This document shows positions 48,340-59,579 of a stretch of DNA of 64,000 bases, piece after piece. This DNA comes from Nereocystis luetkeana (taxonomy: Eukaryota > Sar > Phaeophyceae > Laminariales > Laminariaceae): the NCBI GenBank assembly GCA_031213475.1, contig JARUPZ010000012.1, positions 11,118,727 to 11,182,726 on the forward strand, in the 5' to 3' direction. The translations under genes and the position numbers were made by a program. Within the stretch, counting starts at the first letter, position 1. Each line of letters starts with the position of its first letter. The notes beneath the pieces were generated by a model. It ran no database searches. It was not told the DNA's origin and saw only the letters and a program-made list of their open reading frames with translations.

Positions 48340-48425
48340 GGAGCTATTATTAATAGTAAGCATGGCACGCTACCTGACATGGAGCTATTATTAATAGTAA
48401 GCATGGCACGCTACCTGACATGGAG
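48340..48425 (+). repeat. Two 41 bp tandem copies containing TATTAATA
   Basis: ggagctattattaatagtaa followed by gcatggcacgctacctgaca, exactly repeated. Confidence 0.85.
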
Positions 48426-49079
48426 CTACAACATGTTACAGGTACTAACACAACGTCCTGTTGTTGCTGCAGGAGGGCAGTATGAAGGTGCATGGGTATT
48501 ATTATAGGTAGGTGTGTTCTTCCTACCACTGACTGAGAGAGCTATCCAGCAGCGGGTAAAATATCGATTTCCCCCCCAGCGCATCCCTGTGCCCCTCTGC
48601 TATATATTTCCTTCAAAATAACAGCTAATCGTTTCTGAGCAAGAGCGCCCAAGGGTACAAGGGTACGGTCTACTTCAAGGCAAAGAGGAGATATGTCGCC
48701 AGTCCCCACCACCGCGTATCCCTTCCTTCCTGTGTCTCGGCGGCTCCAGCGAGACCAAGATCGATCGTTGTTTGATTTTCGACGTATCTTTCTTTGTTGA
48801 TTGCGGTGGTACACTCTTCAGCTTCAGATTTTTTTTGTCTTCCTCATCGTATACGGACTGTAACAACTGAACTTGCGTTAGGCCGTTTAAAACCCGTTCA
48901 TAGTACACGCGATCGAAGTATAAAAATAGTGAATATCACATACGAGAGTACAGCTTGCAAGGATGAGTTTCGCGAAATCCTCGATCTCATACGTAGCCGT
49001 TGTTTATATTACCAGGTATACCTGGTACCAGTTATTAATTTTACGTACGAGTATAAATATGACTTTCGGGGAATATTCG

Positions 49080-49640
49080 ACCGTTGATCGTTTTTTTAAG
49101 CGAATCTTTCTTGCGGTACAAAATATTTGGGGACCTGGGAAACCCCAAAATGCTGTAATATTATTATAGGACATGAAACCGCGGAGGGTTCAAAATGTTT
49201 AAAAATTATCTTGACTTTAAATAAGCTCCATCCACAGCAGCGACAGCAAGCAGTGTACGAGAGAGCAAGAAGACTGATTTAAGATCCGATCGTCGATGGA
49301 CTGTTGTTCTTGTCGTATCTTTCTTGCAGTAGTAGTAGGGCAAAGGGGCCGGGGATCGGGTGGTGGGGGTGGCCGGTGATCGGGTAAATCGTGAAAAGCG
49401 AGGTCATGAAACCGTCGCGCCGGGCTCCACTTTACTTGTCGCTATAAGATCCACCCACAGCACAGCGAGAGACCAACACACAAAAAAAAGCGACCATTGA
49501 TTGTTTTTTTTGGCGTATCTTTTTTGCGGTATATACTGCTCTTTTGCCGTGTACGACAGGTTCGGGGATCGGGTGACCAAGGAAACCGCGAGGTTCGAGG
49601 ACATGAAACCGTGGTACCAGGGTATCCACTTACTGTAATA
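49080..49640 (+). repeat. Family H, three diverged tandem units
   Basis: Units of roughly 190-220 bp share gttgatcgtttttt or gattgtttttttt, cgtatctttcttgcggta, a cggggatcgggtg block and gacatgaaaccg. An isolated related block (gaaatcctcgatctc plus a T-rich stretch) occurs at 1658-1700, 9024-9070 and 48971-49000. Confidence 0.65.
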
Positions 49641-49884
49641 ATATTGAACACATACATGTCAGGTTATAACAGAATAACAACATTGCGTACGTGCTACTCG
49701 TATCATAACAGTAAAACAGCGACTGACTGCTGCTGCTGTCGTTGCCGTTTTGGCACGGTACTGCAGTAGTAATAATACTATTAATACGTAGTACTGTACG
49801 TTCACGACCAAACGTGAATTCTACGCAACAACTATAACTAACTGCCATACCTACCTGTGTTTACTCGTCCGTGCTTCATAATAT

Positions 49885-50090
49885 GTGGCCGTCATTCCGA
49901 AAACAGCCACGCGTACGCGTAGCTACGATAACTTCGATAGTATCATCATAGATAGCCAGGTCGTAGCAGGTGGTACAGCAGTGATTGGCATCGTTCGCAG
50001 GCTGCGAAGCGGCTCCACAAACTACTCCTTGAGGTACTTCGTGATGCCCATAGAGTTAGCAGGCAGCAAGCACACGAACGACGACAGTAC
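49885..50090 (+). CDS. Possible exon of an unrecognised gene (a)
   Basis: The frame reads SYDNFDSIIIDSQVVAGGTA, VIGIVRRLRSGSTNYSLRYF and VMPIELAGSKHTNDD before several possible gt donors. The alternation of hydrophobic and charged residues is protein-like and unlike the simple-repeat frames around it. The 3' end is uncertain (any of three gt sites between 50,085 and 50,100). It may belong with the exon at 50,150-50,305. No family recognised. Confidence 0.35.
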
Positions 50091-50149
50091 AGTATCAACA
50101 ATAATAGCATAATAATAGTGCAAACAAAGGCAGCTACTACCACTGCTGC

Positions 50150-50305
50150 TGCGCATGCAATTACTGTAGAGAGAGGTAGAAAAAGTGGACCAGATCTTCT
50201 AACACACGTCCAAGTAGTTGTTGTGCGCACTACAGTTCTGGCACCAGATGGTCAGATGATGATATGGACCCAACTATCTTCTTGGCAGGAGCTCCTCGCA
50301 GGAAG
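50150..50305 (+). CDS. Possible exon of an unrecognised gene (b)
   Basis: The frame reads RKSGPDLLTHVQVVVVRTTV, LAPDGQMMIWTQLSSWQELL and ends AG with a very good donor, ggaag|gtgagt, at 50,305/50,306 in phase 2. The strong donor and the amphipathic sequence are the evidence; the acceptor is not resolved (a gtagag at about 50,170 is possible). Function unknown. Confidence 0.4.
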
Positions 50306-51276
50306 GTGAGTGACAATTATTGATAAATCTCGCTTTGCTTGGGTTGGTTGCTCTCGTGTCTGCCCAATACATACGCATCCAATCTGTAATATCCACCCCA
50401 CGAGAGAGAGATGTATGTCACCGAGGGGTAGGCAAACTCGAATACACCAAACAGGTGCATCGCAGTCTTATGCGGCATGTATGTGGCGATGAGCAGTGAG
50501 ACAATACGACTGTGGATAGGGAGCAGGAGATAGGGTGAGTGGGTGCAAACGGCCGTCGGTGTCGGTGGTGCTTGAAATATCATTTTTGCTTAAGTCACAG
50601 TTGTTGTCTATCATGATAATTGTGTTTGTTTTTGTGAGCTGCTTGAAGTTTGTTCGGTGGGTTGCTTGAAGTATGTTTTCGTGTGGGCTTTGCTTGAAGT
50701 CGTTTGTACGATGTTTCATACTTGGATATTAACAGCAGGCAACTGGCTGTAGTATGTTATGCTTGACTGGCCATGGTTGTCATTGGCTGGTTCGCTCGTG
50801 ACACTCTTTGCAGCGCTACAATATGCAATAGGCGCACAACACCATATTGCACACCAGGTATAATAATATGTCACATTGGCGTTCTGCCTTCCGCACTCGT
50901 ACGCATGTGATGTACTGTAGTAGGAAACTGTGACACTGCCGTAAAACTCCAGAGGAGGCTTTCCCAGTGTGTTCGTCCGCGATCGCAAGCTCACGTTACG
51001 TGGGGTCGGTCAAAACACAACCAGGCGTGTGATTTTTTTGTCGACCCCATGCAGTGCTTCGCGTGACGTTCAATCATACCCTTCCTCTCTTCCTTAAAAA
51101 GGCCGAACGGTTACTACAGCAAGTACTGTAAATTAAATAGTATTAGGTCACTGCATCTTCTTTTTAAGTATCACGTTTACACTGCTGGCTGTTCTCTCGT
51201 TCTTGCGATGCGTCTAAAAAGCTCGCTGTCTACGTGACGGTACATTTTTTTTCCGCACCTCGGATGGATCACGATC

Positions 51277-51615
51277 TACAGATAGATCAGGCCGATCAGG
51301 TAGATCAGACAGATCAGATAGATTACATAGATCAGATAGATCAGGCCGATCGGATAGATCAGACAGATCAGATAGATACATATATCAGATAGATCAGATA
51401 GATCAGATAGATCAGACGGGTCAGATAGATTACATAGATCAGATAGATCAGACGGGTCAGATAGATTACATAGATCAGATAGATCAGATAGATCATCTAG
51501 TTCCTCACTCCTCACCTGCCGTTATGAGTGGTTGTGTAGGATCCGCAGAGTACAGACAGATACAACCCAGGAAACATGTGTGCTAGAACAGAAAATCACC
51601 ATGCGGATTTCACGG
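51277..51615 (-). repeat. Family G element with an expanded AGATCAGATAG array (G3)
   Basis: Reverse copy: aacccaggaaacatg, cacctgccgttatgag and tagatcatctag match G1. The GATCTA-rich end has expanded to about 220 bp of AGATCAG-type tandem units (51277-51500). Confidence 0.65.
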
Positions 51616-51812
51616 ATCCCACCGGGCCACATGAGCCTGATCATACTTTCAAGATCGGGAATATATCTTCCTTGACAAATCTGTAGCTACATGAATAAAG
51701 TGGGAATATATGATCCATCTGCAGTGTCCAAGGTGTGTGAATAACTTCTGAAAAATGTCCTTCGTTCTTCCCCGCTCCGCCTTCTTGGGTTGCTGCCGAG
51801 CGTGCTTCGCAG

Positions 51813-52202
51813 GATGGCCGGAGCCGTACAGCCGAAGCCACGCCCACAGCATCAGTCGACCGGTCTACAGATCATACCGCCGGTGGGGACAGCAGCAATA
51901 ATGGTAGTACGCCTGGCGCGGCGGCGGAGAGAGGCGGCCGAAACTTTCCCGAGACGGACACGTTCATGATGAAGAACAGCATATTGCTCCCTGGGCACCC
52001 CGCTCCCCAATATGGTGCGTCGCTTCCACAGCTCTCTCGCGTCGACCGGACGGCATATACCCCACCGACGTATACACGAGGCAACGGCTTTACAACCATG
52101 GCTTTAGCTTCAAGTACTACTGATGTACGAGGTAGCACCCGACAGCGTTTACCTAAGAAGTCGGGAGTTGAGTTGTACAAAAAAAGAATGCCTCGATTTT
52201 AG
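51813..52202 (+). CDS. Possible terminal exon, disordered Ser/Thr/Gly-rich protein
   Basis: An uninterrupted frame opens near 51,741 and runs to a TAG at 52,200. A good acceptor (cttcgcag) lies at 51,812. The protein is rich in Ser, Thr, Ala and Gly (TAEATPTASVDRSTDHTAGG, NSILLPGHPAPQYGASLPQL, TRGNGFTTMALASSTTDV) and ends in a basic KKSGVELYKKRMPRF tail. The block is GC-rich against AT-rich flanks. It could be the last exon of the gene whose exons are suspected at 49.9-50.3 kb, but the phases do not join directly (2 versus 0), so another exon would be needed. No family recognised. Confidence 0.42.
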   Translation, partial: DGRSRTAEATPTASVDRSTDHTAGGDSSNNGSTPGAAAERGGRNFPETDTFMMKNSILLPGHPAPQYGASLPQLSRVDRTAYTPPTYTRGNGFTTMALASSTTDVRGSTRQRLPKKSGVELYKKRMPRF

Positions 52203-52481
52203 CACGAAACAAAATATTCTTGGTGCTACAAGAGCTTGTTCCGAGAATGGTGTAGATTACATCCTGACAATTCGAGCCTGACCCAAAAGTACCATTTCTT
52301 AACCCCTTTCGGAACTTGAGAGAGCAAAACTGAGGGGGAGTAACACGACGATTAACTTTACAACACCGGGCGACCCGAAAAAAAAATGGGCTCCCGGGGT
52401 AGGCGGGATGTGCCCGAAGTACACGACACGTGCGCAGCAGCAAATCATAGCGGTGTTTTCACCTGCGCACATATCTCCCAC

Positions 52482-52621
52482 CTTAACCCGACTCAGAATT
52501 ATTTAGGACTATTTAGGACCAAGTTAGGACTGCACTCCCATTGTGGGGGAAGAAACACACTGGGCATGAGAGTCAGATTTAGGCACATACATGTACACTG
52601 CACAACTCCGAAAGGGTTAAC
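52482..52621 (+). repeat. Family B, divergent subgroup (B22)
   Basis: Begins ttaacccg, contains a duplicated atttaggact, ends aaagggttaac. Longer than the main group. Confidence 0.6.
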
Positions 52622-52630
52622 AACTTCTAC

Positions 52631-52739
52631 TATTACGAGGGGCCATAGTTAACAGGACCAAATATTGTTAGTAAAACTGGTCAAATATGTAGGTTTTTAT
52701 GTACACCATAGGTCCTGTTAACTAGGGTCCCCCGTAATA
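52631..52739 (-). repeat. Family A element (A15)
   Basis: Full-length copy, TTAACAGG subgroup. Confidence 0.83.
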
Positions 52740-53213
52740 GTGCTGCTACGACTGCAGTACTCAAAGGTGAGGGTTAAGTAGAGGTTTTTCAGATCTTCCT
52801 AGGGCTCCAGCACCTTTGTGTGACCACGGACTCCTTCGTCAGAGCGTTAACGTGAGAACAACAACAAACAACAACAAGTAGGACCGCAATTCACATGTCG
52901 GGGTGGGGTGGGGGGGGGTTGCTAGAGATTGGTGTCGCGGAACACCCTGGCGTCAACGGGTCGAGAGTGCGGCAGCTGTGTGGAGTAGGCACTACATTGC
53001 AGCACCAGTGGTATAGGCATTGTCACAGTATAGGCCCACCAAAAAGGAAAAGAACTTGGGCAATAATAGTCACTGTTCCGGCCGCCACCCGACAACGTGC
53101 AGAATGAGCTTCAAAGTTGACCACTCAAAACATTCCTGAAGGAAGACATCCCCGGAATCAAACGAAACCTATGCGTAGGAGTGAGAACTTAAATACCACT
53201 CTTGGAGTATTGC

Positions 53214-53322
53214 TATTACGGGGGTCCATAGTTAACAGGACCAAATATTGTTAGTAAAAATGGTTAAACATATAGGTTTTTATATATACCATAGGTCCTG
53301 TTAACTATGGTCCCCCGTAATA
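53214..53322 (-). repeat. Family A element (A16)
   Basis: Full-length copy, TTAACAGG subgroup, near perfect palindrome at the ends. Confidence 0.84.
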
Positions 53323-53645
53323 GGAAGAGAGTTGGAACATCAAGTCGCGTTCAACGGCGATCTCTGCACTGTGCACTGGTTGTTGTAGTACCATCTAGGG
53401 TAAGGGTAAGGGATAGGGTTAGGTAAATAGTCTATCCTCAAGGTTGGCCAAGGGTATTGTCACGGTAAAGTTTCAAGCTTTTAAGCCTCCCTCAGATTCA
53501 CTAAATATTGTTGGCGGGCCCATGCTCCAAATGATACTGACTGTGTGGTAGCTTTGTTCTTGTATACCAGAATTCCAGCAGTATGCTGCAACAGTCGCAG
53601 CCCGTCGGGATTGCTTCGCCCCCCACGTCTCCCCCCCCCCCCGCG

Positions 53646-53852
53646 CCTCACAAGCGGTTCTTAGTATGATGCAGCTTACCCTTTATGGGACTGGTCGAAC
53701 ACCTCACGTTTCGCTTCGTGCCTGATGCAGGCAGGCAATGTCTGCCTGGTCGGTAAAAACCCGACGTGCTCCGTCTCGGCATTGTGGGGATGGATGCAAG
53801 GGTCCATGGTCATCGACTACAGGCAAGCACGATGACACGAGTACACTCACCC
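53646..53852 (-). repeat. Family D element (D3)
   Basis: Near full length; the end nearest 53.86 kb runs into a (CCCA)n tract. Confidence 0.8.
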
Positions 53853-54022
53853 ACCCACGCACCCATCCACCCACCCACCCACCCACCCCCTGGCGTTTTC
53901 AGGGGCAAACCTTCAGCGCAGCTGCGACAACGTGTCGCCGTACGGCATACCGCCACTGATTTGTGGGCGCCCGTTTAAGGAAGCCGTCGCGGCCCCGTCC
54001 CTCCTCACCGGGCTTGGGCTAG

Positions 54023-54553
54023 ACTCTTCCAAGCGGCTTATGTGTTCGCGACAACGTCCGCGAGGACGGAGACCGTCGTCGAAACAGCTTCTTCCGCCTA
54101 TTGCTACCGGGGTGCGTGTTTAGACACGCGAGTATATCGCCCACTGCTCACGACTACTGGGTGTTCGAATACATTTGTACCGGGTGTCGTGGGCGTTTGT
54201 TGAGTAGACCGAGCCAGGTCGGGGTAACCTGCCATGTGTGGGTCGACCACGTGTTTTCCGATCACACAGCAGTTCTGGCGCAGGGTGTATACGCCAGAGG
54301 TACCATTGTTTTTTTCAAAAAAACATTGCTGACTGACTACCTAATAGATCCCTTGAGGACACTATCTAAACTACCCAACATTTCTGACTTGACTATCAAC
54401 AGGCTCCTTAAGGGCCTCTTAGGGGAGCTGACAACACTACTACCCAATTATGCCGGCGGAATGGCATCATCTGTGTGCATTATTGTGTGTTTTACTATAC
54501 TAATCGTTGTACACCTAGGTCGTAGCATTGTTCGCCTTGTTTATTTTTGTTGA
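54023..54553 (+). CDS. Terminal exon or ORF with a C-terminal membrane segment
   Basis: A 177-codon open frame between a TAG at 54,020 and a TGA at 54,551. It has no in-frame ATG near its start, so it is probably an exon or a fragment. It contains charged DNVREDGDRRR, a cysteine pair ICTGC, then DYLIDPLRTLSKLP, an amphipathic NISDLTINRLLKGLLGELTT, and ends with a clear hydrophobic helix (SSVCIIVCFTILIVVHLG) followed by Arg and a short tail. This is the layout of a single-pass protein with a tiny cytosolic end. No domain was recognised; it might be host or element derived. It lies between a family D element and a family A element. Confidence 0.42.
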   Translation, partial: TLPSGLCVRDNVREDGDRRRNSFFRLLLPGCVFRHASISPTAHDYWVFEYICTGCRGRLLSRPSQVGVTCHVWVDHVFSDHTAVLAQGVYARGTIVFFKKTLLTDYLIDPLRTLSKLPNISDLTINRLLKGLLGELTTLLPNYAGGMASSVCIIVCFTILIVVHLGRSIVRLVYFC

Positions 54554-54827
54554 AGTTTGGTTGAGGTGGAGGGATCCGATGCTATGTTCAAGTGAGAAGC
54601 CTCAGAAAGTTCTCAGAAAATTCAGGTGTTTTTTACAGCTACCGTGGCACGTTCTTGGGAGAAGTGTCTGGCCTGACTGAAAAAATTCAACCCTTTATGA
54701 CCAGGGTTGGTTAAACAGCGACTAAAAAACGAGACGTAAATCTCCTGTACAAAACCGTGAGAGCTGCTTTTAATGGTGGACAGGATTTCACGATTTGACA
54801 GCTAATCGATAGGTGCGGTTAGCCAAC

Positions 54828-54936
54828 TATTACGGGGGACCATAGTTAATAGGACCTGTGGTATACATAAAAACCTATATATTTAACCATTTATACTACC
54901 AGTATTTGGTCCTATTAACTATGGTCCCCCGTCATA
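54828..54936 (+). repeat. Family A element (A17)
   Basis: Full-length copy, TTAATAGG subgroup. Confidence 0.84.
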
Positions 54937-55572
54937 ACTACTTTAGTCGGCAAGCCGACTGGGGAGGCCAGCTGGTGGCCAGCCGACCTGCCGACTCAAG
55001 CCAATCAGATCAATCCTCCCATCCGAGGGGGGCCCCTGCCCGAAAGACAAAATGTGTTCCGCATGCAACAATCCTTCCTACAAGCATGGGAACCCAGTAA
55101 GTCGGATAGTCGGCAACTCTGGGAAACTACTAGCAGTAACTATTACTCAATTATATTAGTAACTGCAGTAGGTGGTGACTTCAATCGTGCCGATTCACAG
55201 TCCAATCGGAGCGGTTTACCGAGTTGCTCGGGTCAGTGTCTGCGAGGGTAGAGACTGTCTCTTTGAGAATGTTTATTCCGACGCATAATACAGTATTTGT
55301 GTCAAATGACACGTTATTGCTTTTCTTGAAACATCTTCTTGCGGCTAATATTCTTTTGTGTCGAATTACACTGTCTCGGCTTCTACCGAAACAGTTTTGT
55401 TCCCCCTATGAACGACTAAACTTTACGATAGTAAGCCTATGAAACGAAATTAGTTTGTCGTCGAAAAAGGTCAAAATGATACGAAACGCTTTACATAGAA
55501 ACGGTTTCCGCCTGTATACGACTGCTTACTGTTCGTGTCAATAAACACGACACGTTCTTCTGTCTTCCGCTG

Positions 55573-56026
55573 TTGCATACCGGTATATCGATCCGCACCT
55601 GCCTTTCTCGTCCGGTGTCTCGTCCGGTATATCGGACCCCATCGCACAAGGTGACGACGACTTCACCTCCTTCGGCAGCTCGGAAAAACGGCTTCGACGA
55701 CCTCTTCTTCGTCACGGGTGGCGGCCTGAGTGAGACCGCACCGTTCTGCGAAGACCCAACAAGAACCGGTCGAGAGAGACCCCAATCCACCCCCTTCGAA
55801 ACCACCGGCCCAAGAAGGCCGGAGCTTCGGGGGTTCGAAACCACCGGTCTCACGAAAGCGCCGGCGCGGCGCGCGAGGACGACTGACGCGGGCTCCCTCG
55901 CTCGGCTCCGATTCCGATCGGAACCCATCTGTAGCCTGGTGTCGGCCACCCTGAGAATTGTGGATCCGAGCGGAATGTTCGACGCGTACCAAGAGTGGTC
56001 GAAAGTCAGAAATCGTGTGCTTTCAA
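55573..56026 (+). CDS. LRR gene, first recovered exon (5' end uncertain)
   Basis: This open frame ends with RIVDPSGMFDAYQEWSKVRN and RVLS before a strong donor (a|gtgagt) in phase 1. The next exon at 56,605 accepts phase 1, so the 3' end is well supported. The upstream half is Pro/Thr/Arg-rich and overlaps other open frames, and the true start or acceptor could be anywhere between 55,573 and 55,965. If the first part is coding, the protein begins with a long disordered segment. Confidence 0.5.
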
Positions 56027-56189
56027 GTGAGTTTTTGTTGTACTTCGGGGAGAGACAGCGGCCTGTCCCTTTGAGCAGTGTTGCGATCGACTGTGGCTGA
56101 TGGCGCACTCGGAATGCTCACGTCACCTGCGGGGCTTCGAGTTGCCCTGGAGCCCTCGTTCCTAGGCCTGTCAAACTACTTGCTTTTGC

Positions 56190-56284
56190 TTGACCCATTT
56201 TATAAACGCAGTCCCGTTTTGGGGACAAACCAGTCAAATTTCAAGTAGTTTGTCCCAAAAACGGGACTGCGGCTCTAAAGGGTT
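56190..56284 (+). repeat. Family B element (B23)
   Basis: Full-length copy in the first intron of the LRR gene. Confidence 0.8.
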
Positions 56285-56604
56285 CGACACAGAAAGCAAA
56301 CGTTTTGGCTGCGATATGCGTTTTTTTTGTCCCCCCGCAGTAATGAAGAAAAATGAAGGAAATACAAATCTCATGGGAAGGGATTCCGCGTGACCAGGAG
56401 GCGTTGTCCTCGGCGTGTTCTACGTACGTAGATTGTGTGCGTGTTGTCCGATTTTGGGATCTTAACATGCGACATGCGATACAGCAGTTGGTAGTTCTTG
56501 CTTTTGAGAGACACCTCGAATGACGCCAATGATACCGCCTTGTTTCAATCAACGCTAACAACAACAACAACTACAACATTTTCTGAATGAAAAAATCGTC
56601 GAAG

Positions 56605-56795
56605 ACGACTTTGAGGAGCAGCGATCGGACCTCGCGCTGTACGAAAAGCTCAGAAAATACGACGACGATCACGACGACCTCAGCTCAGAGGGAAGCGTCG
56701 CAGGGGGAGACAACGACGACGCAATGGCATTTTCCGCTCCTCCGACACAAGCAGGTACCACCTCATACACCCCAACAAGCCGACGTTTGACCGGG
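56605..56795 (+). CDS. LRR gene, acidic exon
   Basis: This exon lacks an ATG. After the acceptor gtcgaag it reads, in phase 1, DFEEQRSDLALYEKLRKYDD, then DHDDLSSEGSVAGGDNDD and ends TSRRLTG at the donor ggg|gtatgt in phase 0. A ctaac branch-point-like sequence lies about 45 bases before the acceptor. The very acidic, unambiguous composition contrasts with the low-complexity Thr/Ser frame that overlaps it. It is probably a flexible linker or a protein-interaction segment. Confidence 0.65.
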
Positions 56796-56937
56796 GTATG
56801 TATCCCCCCCCCCCCGCTACTTTATATAGGTTGGGTTGGCGTCGGTTGGCAATGACACTGTAAAACATGCCGCTCACTACGTGAGCTAGACAACCAGGGT
56901 ACCGTTTTTTGGGGTTTGTTTTGGCGGTCGCCCACAG

Positions 56938-57022
56938 CTGGTTGTCGAGTTAGATCGTTTGTGCGAGGTGAACAACCTTTACTCCGCACAAGTGCGAATG
57001 ATCGTATCACGTAGTGTTCAAG
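56938..57022 (+). CDS. LRR gene, short helical exon
   Basis: An 85 bp exon between cccacag and caag|gtaagg. It begins in phase 0 and ends in phase 1, and both match its neighbours. It encodes LVVELDRLCEVNNLYSAQVR then MIVSRSVQ, a sequence with helical, heptad-like spacing of Leu and Val. It could be a short coiled coil. Confidence 0.68.
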
Positions 57023-57129
57023 GTAAGGCACCCAAGAGGCAGTTACATAGTACTCCCATTGCTGTCTCTGGAATTGCCTACACCGGAAATTAAATCAACT
57101 CATTGCAGCTGTCATCCATATGCAAGTCC

Positions 57130-57340
57130 GCCTCACAAGCGGTTCTTGGCAGGATGCAGCTTGCCCTCCATGCGACTCGCGGAAAACCTCACGGCGCTTC
57201 GCGCTTGGTGCAAGCAATGTCTGCCTGGTCGGTGAAAACCCGACATGCTCCGTCCCGGCATTGTAGGGATGCGAGGGTCTATGGTCATACGACTACGGCC
57301 ATGCATGAGATCGAGTACATCTCTCCTATCGAGTACACCC
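57130..57340 (-). repeat. Family D element, full length (D4)
   Basis: About 210 bp from gcctcacaagcggttcttgg to the gtactcgata end, which abuts a run of ten or more C. In the 1.9 kb intron of the LRR gene. Confidence 0.84.
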
Positions 57341-58084
57341 CCCCCCCCCCCGTGAAAAAAAGCTCGACCCATGCGGTGGTGAGGGTGCAATGACGATAGC
57401 ATGGGCGCGCCGTCAACAAACACGAACCTTGAATCAACATTTGAGCATAGGCTACAACATACCGCTCTGGCCCAAAATAAAAGGAAGGTATCTGTACAAA
57501 TATCAATACCTAACCGTCCTTACGTCCCGTCCAGAGTGATGAGGGGTGAGTGAAAAAAAAAATGCCGAGATGGATTTCTTGATCAAAATTTACTCGCGTT
57601 CCCCCCCCAAAATTAAACGTGACCCTGCTGCCTTTCCTTTCTTATTCGGTTCCTTCTGTTTCGTGAGTGTGCGCTGGGTTTTTGGAACACCGCTTGGTTG
57701 CCTACCCCCTGCCGCTAGATTCGACGCGTGCGACGGCCTGGTGGCGATGATAAAAGCAGGATGATGGATGATATGCAGGGAAGGGGGGGTGTCGGTTTTT
57801 GGAGGCCATTGAGTGCGTCAAAAAACATTTTTGGTTGTCGTGGGGTGTTGCGCAATATTTTTTTTCCCCCCGTTTGCTGTGTCTCCGTAATTTCTGATGA
57901 TCTGGCGCTTGCTCTGCACATTGTAATAATTGTACGATGGGAAACATTGTATTTAAGAGAGCAGGGTCCTGCAGAGGGTGGCGGGGAAGCAATCGGCTAA
58001 TCGTGCTTTAGTACCTGACGGTTTTCAACTTGCAAGCGGTTACAAACCTTGTCGTGGTTGTGGCTCGATTGCCGCGACTAGACA

Positions 58085-58412
58085 GTCGTTGATTAGTTGA
58101 TCGATTGATTGATTGATCGATTGATTGATTGGTTGGTTGATTGATTGATTGATTGATTGATTGATTCTTTGATTGATTTGTTGATTGATTGATTGATTGA
58201 TTGATCGGTTGGTTGGTGTATTGATTGGTTGATCGATTGATGGATTGACTGATTGATGGACTGCATGACTGATTGATTGATTGATTGATTGATGGACTAA
58301 TTGACTGATTGATTGATTGATTGATGGACTAATTGACTGATTGATTAATTGATTGATTGATTGATTGATGGACTGGTTGACTGCCTGGTTGGTTGATTGA
58401 TTGGTTGATCAT
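58085..58412 (+). repeat. TTGA microsatellite
   Basis: Over 300 bp of (TTGA)n with TGGT/GACT variants, in the 1.9 kb LRR gene intron. Confidence 0.93.
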
Positions 58413-58917
58413 CAACACGCGGCAGGCTGACTAGCTTGCTAGCCCCAAGAGAGGGCACCGCTTTGTACACGGCCACGTTTTTCTAAGCAACGCGTTGAGA
58501 CGACCTGGAGCACGCAGGCAACCCTAACACCGCCGCCGTTCGTATACTATAAAGGGACACGCCGTATAGTCTTTGCCGCCTACCGTGGCGGTCGATAAAA
58601 AAAACAAGCGTTCATTTCCGTCACCCCAAGGCCCCAAAACTTGTTCGCGTTTCTGTTAATAGCCAGTCGCAGCGTCGTGCCTCTGCGATTGCCCCTGACC
58701 AAGAGGAAAATGCCATTCACGAAATCTACGTTTCGGAAGCCAAGCTGTCGCACAAAATCTGAGGCATCCAACAGCACTAAATTTACGCACGCTGCCCCCC
58801 CCCCCCCCCCCCCCTCCCGTTACCGGAGAATCTCATTTGCCTCGATACATTTGCGTGCTCCCTCTGCGACATGCTCCAAAACAAACAAACAAAAAACCGT
58901 CCAATTCGAAACCCAAG

Positions 58918-59111
58918 CGGAAACTGCGGGTGCTCTCGGAGACGAAGTCGCCGCGCGGAACCTGAGGCACCCACCACACGAAACTTCCGGAGATGCATTC
59001 GACGAATTTTCGACGGCGACGTCCCGAGAAGCGGCGGAAGGAGGATCATTGCTCTCGGTTCCGGATGGGCCGACTGGTGATGCTGACAATTCGCTACCAG
59101 CGGTCGACGGG
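58918..59111 (+). CDS. LRR gene, acidic linker exon
   Basis: Begins in phase 1 after aacccaag and encodes AETAGALGDEVAARNLRHPP, then HETSGDAFDEFSTATSREAA and a PDGPTGDADNSLPAVDG end at ggg|gtgaga (phase 0). Acidic and Ser/Ala/Gly-rich, so probably disordered. The intron before it (1.9 kb) contains a family D element and a long TTGA microsatellite. The pyrimidine tract at the acceptor is weak, so the 5' edge could shift. Confidence 0.6.
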
Positions 59112-59475
59112 GTGAGAAACGCGTAGATTCGTTTTGCTGTGATGGTTTGTCGTTGTGCTACGAGGGGTTCTGCTTTGTTTTTCTCATCCTTCTTTAGTTT
59201 TTCTTTTCTTGTTGTTGTTGTTTTCTCTCTCTCTCTCTCTGTTCTTAATTTCATATTTTTTTGGCTTTCTTTTCTTTTTTTTTCCCTCTTTTTTCTTTTG
59301 TTCTATATAGCGCTGCACTGTACAGAAACGCGCACCAACAGAGTCGAATCTCTGGGTAAAAGAAAACACATTAATTTTCTGTTGGCGGTTTTTGTCGCGC
59401 GACAAAGAAGGGCTCCTTGTTTTTTCCCGATGTTTTATGCTGGTTCTTGTTTTTTTTTCTTCTATTTTTTTATGC

Positions 59476-59579
59476 TATACGGGGGACCATAGTAAATAGG
59501 ACCAAACGATGATAGTAAAAATTGCGAAATATAGGTTGTTGTGTGTACCGTAGGTCCTATTTAATATGGCCCTCCGTCG
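59476..59579 (-). repeat. Family A element (A18)
   Basis: Slightly shortened copy, in the LRR gene intron between the exons at 58.9 and 60.1 kb. Confidence 0.78.

Noticed and set aside
56587..56790. ATG-initiated Thr/Ser/Lys-rich frame
   Set aside because: Overlaps the acidic frame that has matching splice phases on both sides; the ATG frame is the low-complexity shadow.
57133..57423. Repeated ~96-codon frames sharing a common peptide at 38.8, 53.7, 57.2, 60.4 and 61.4 kb
   Set aside because: They are translations of family D repeats in both strands; flanking frames differ and carry stops.
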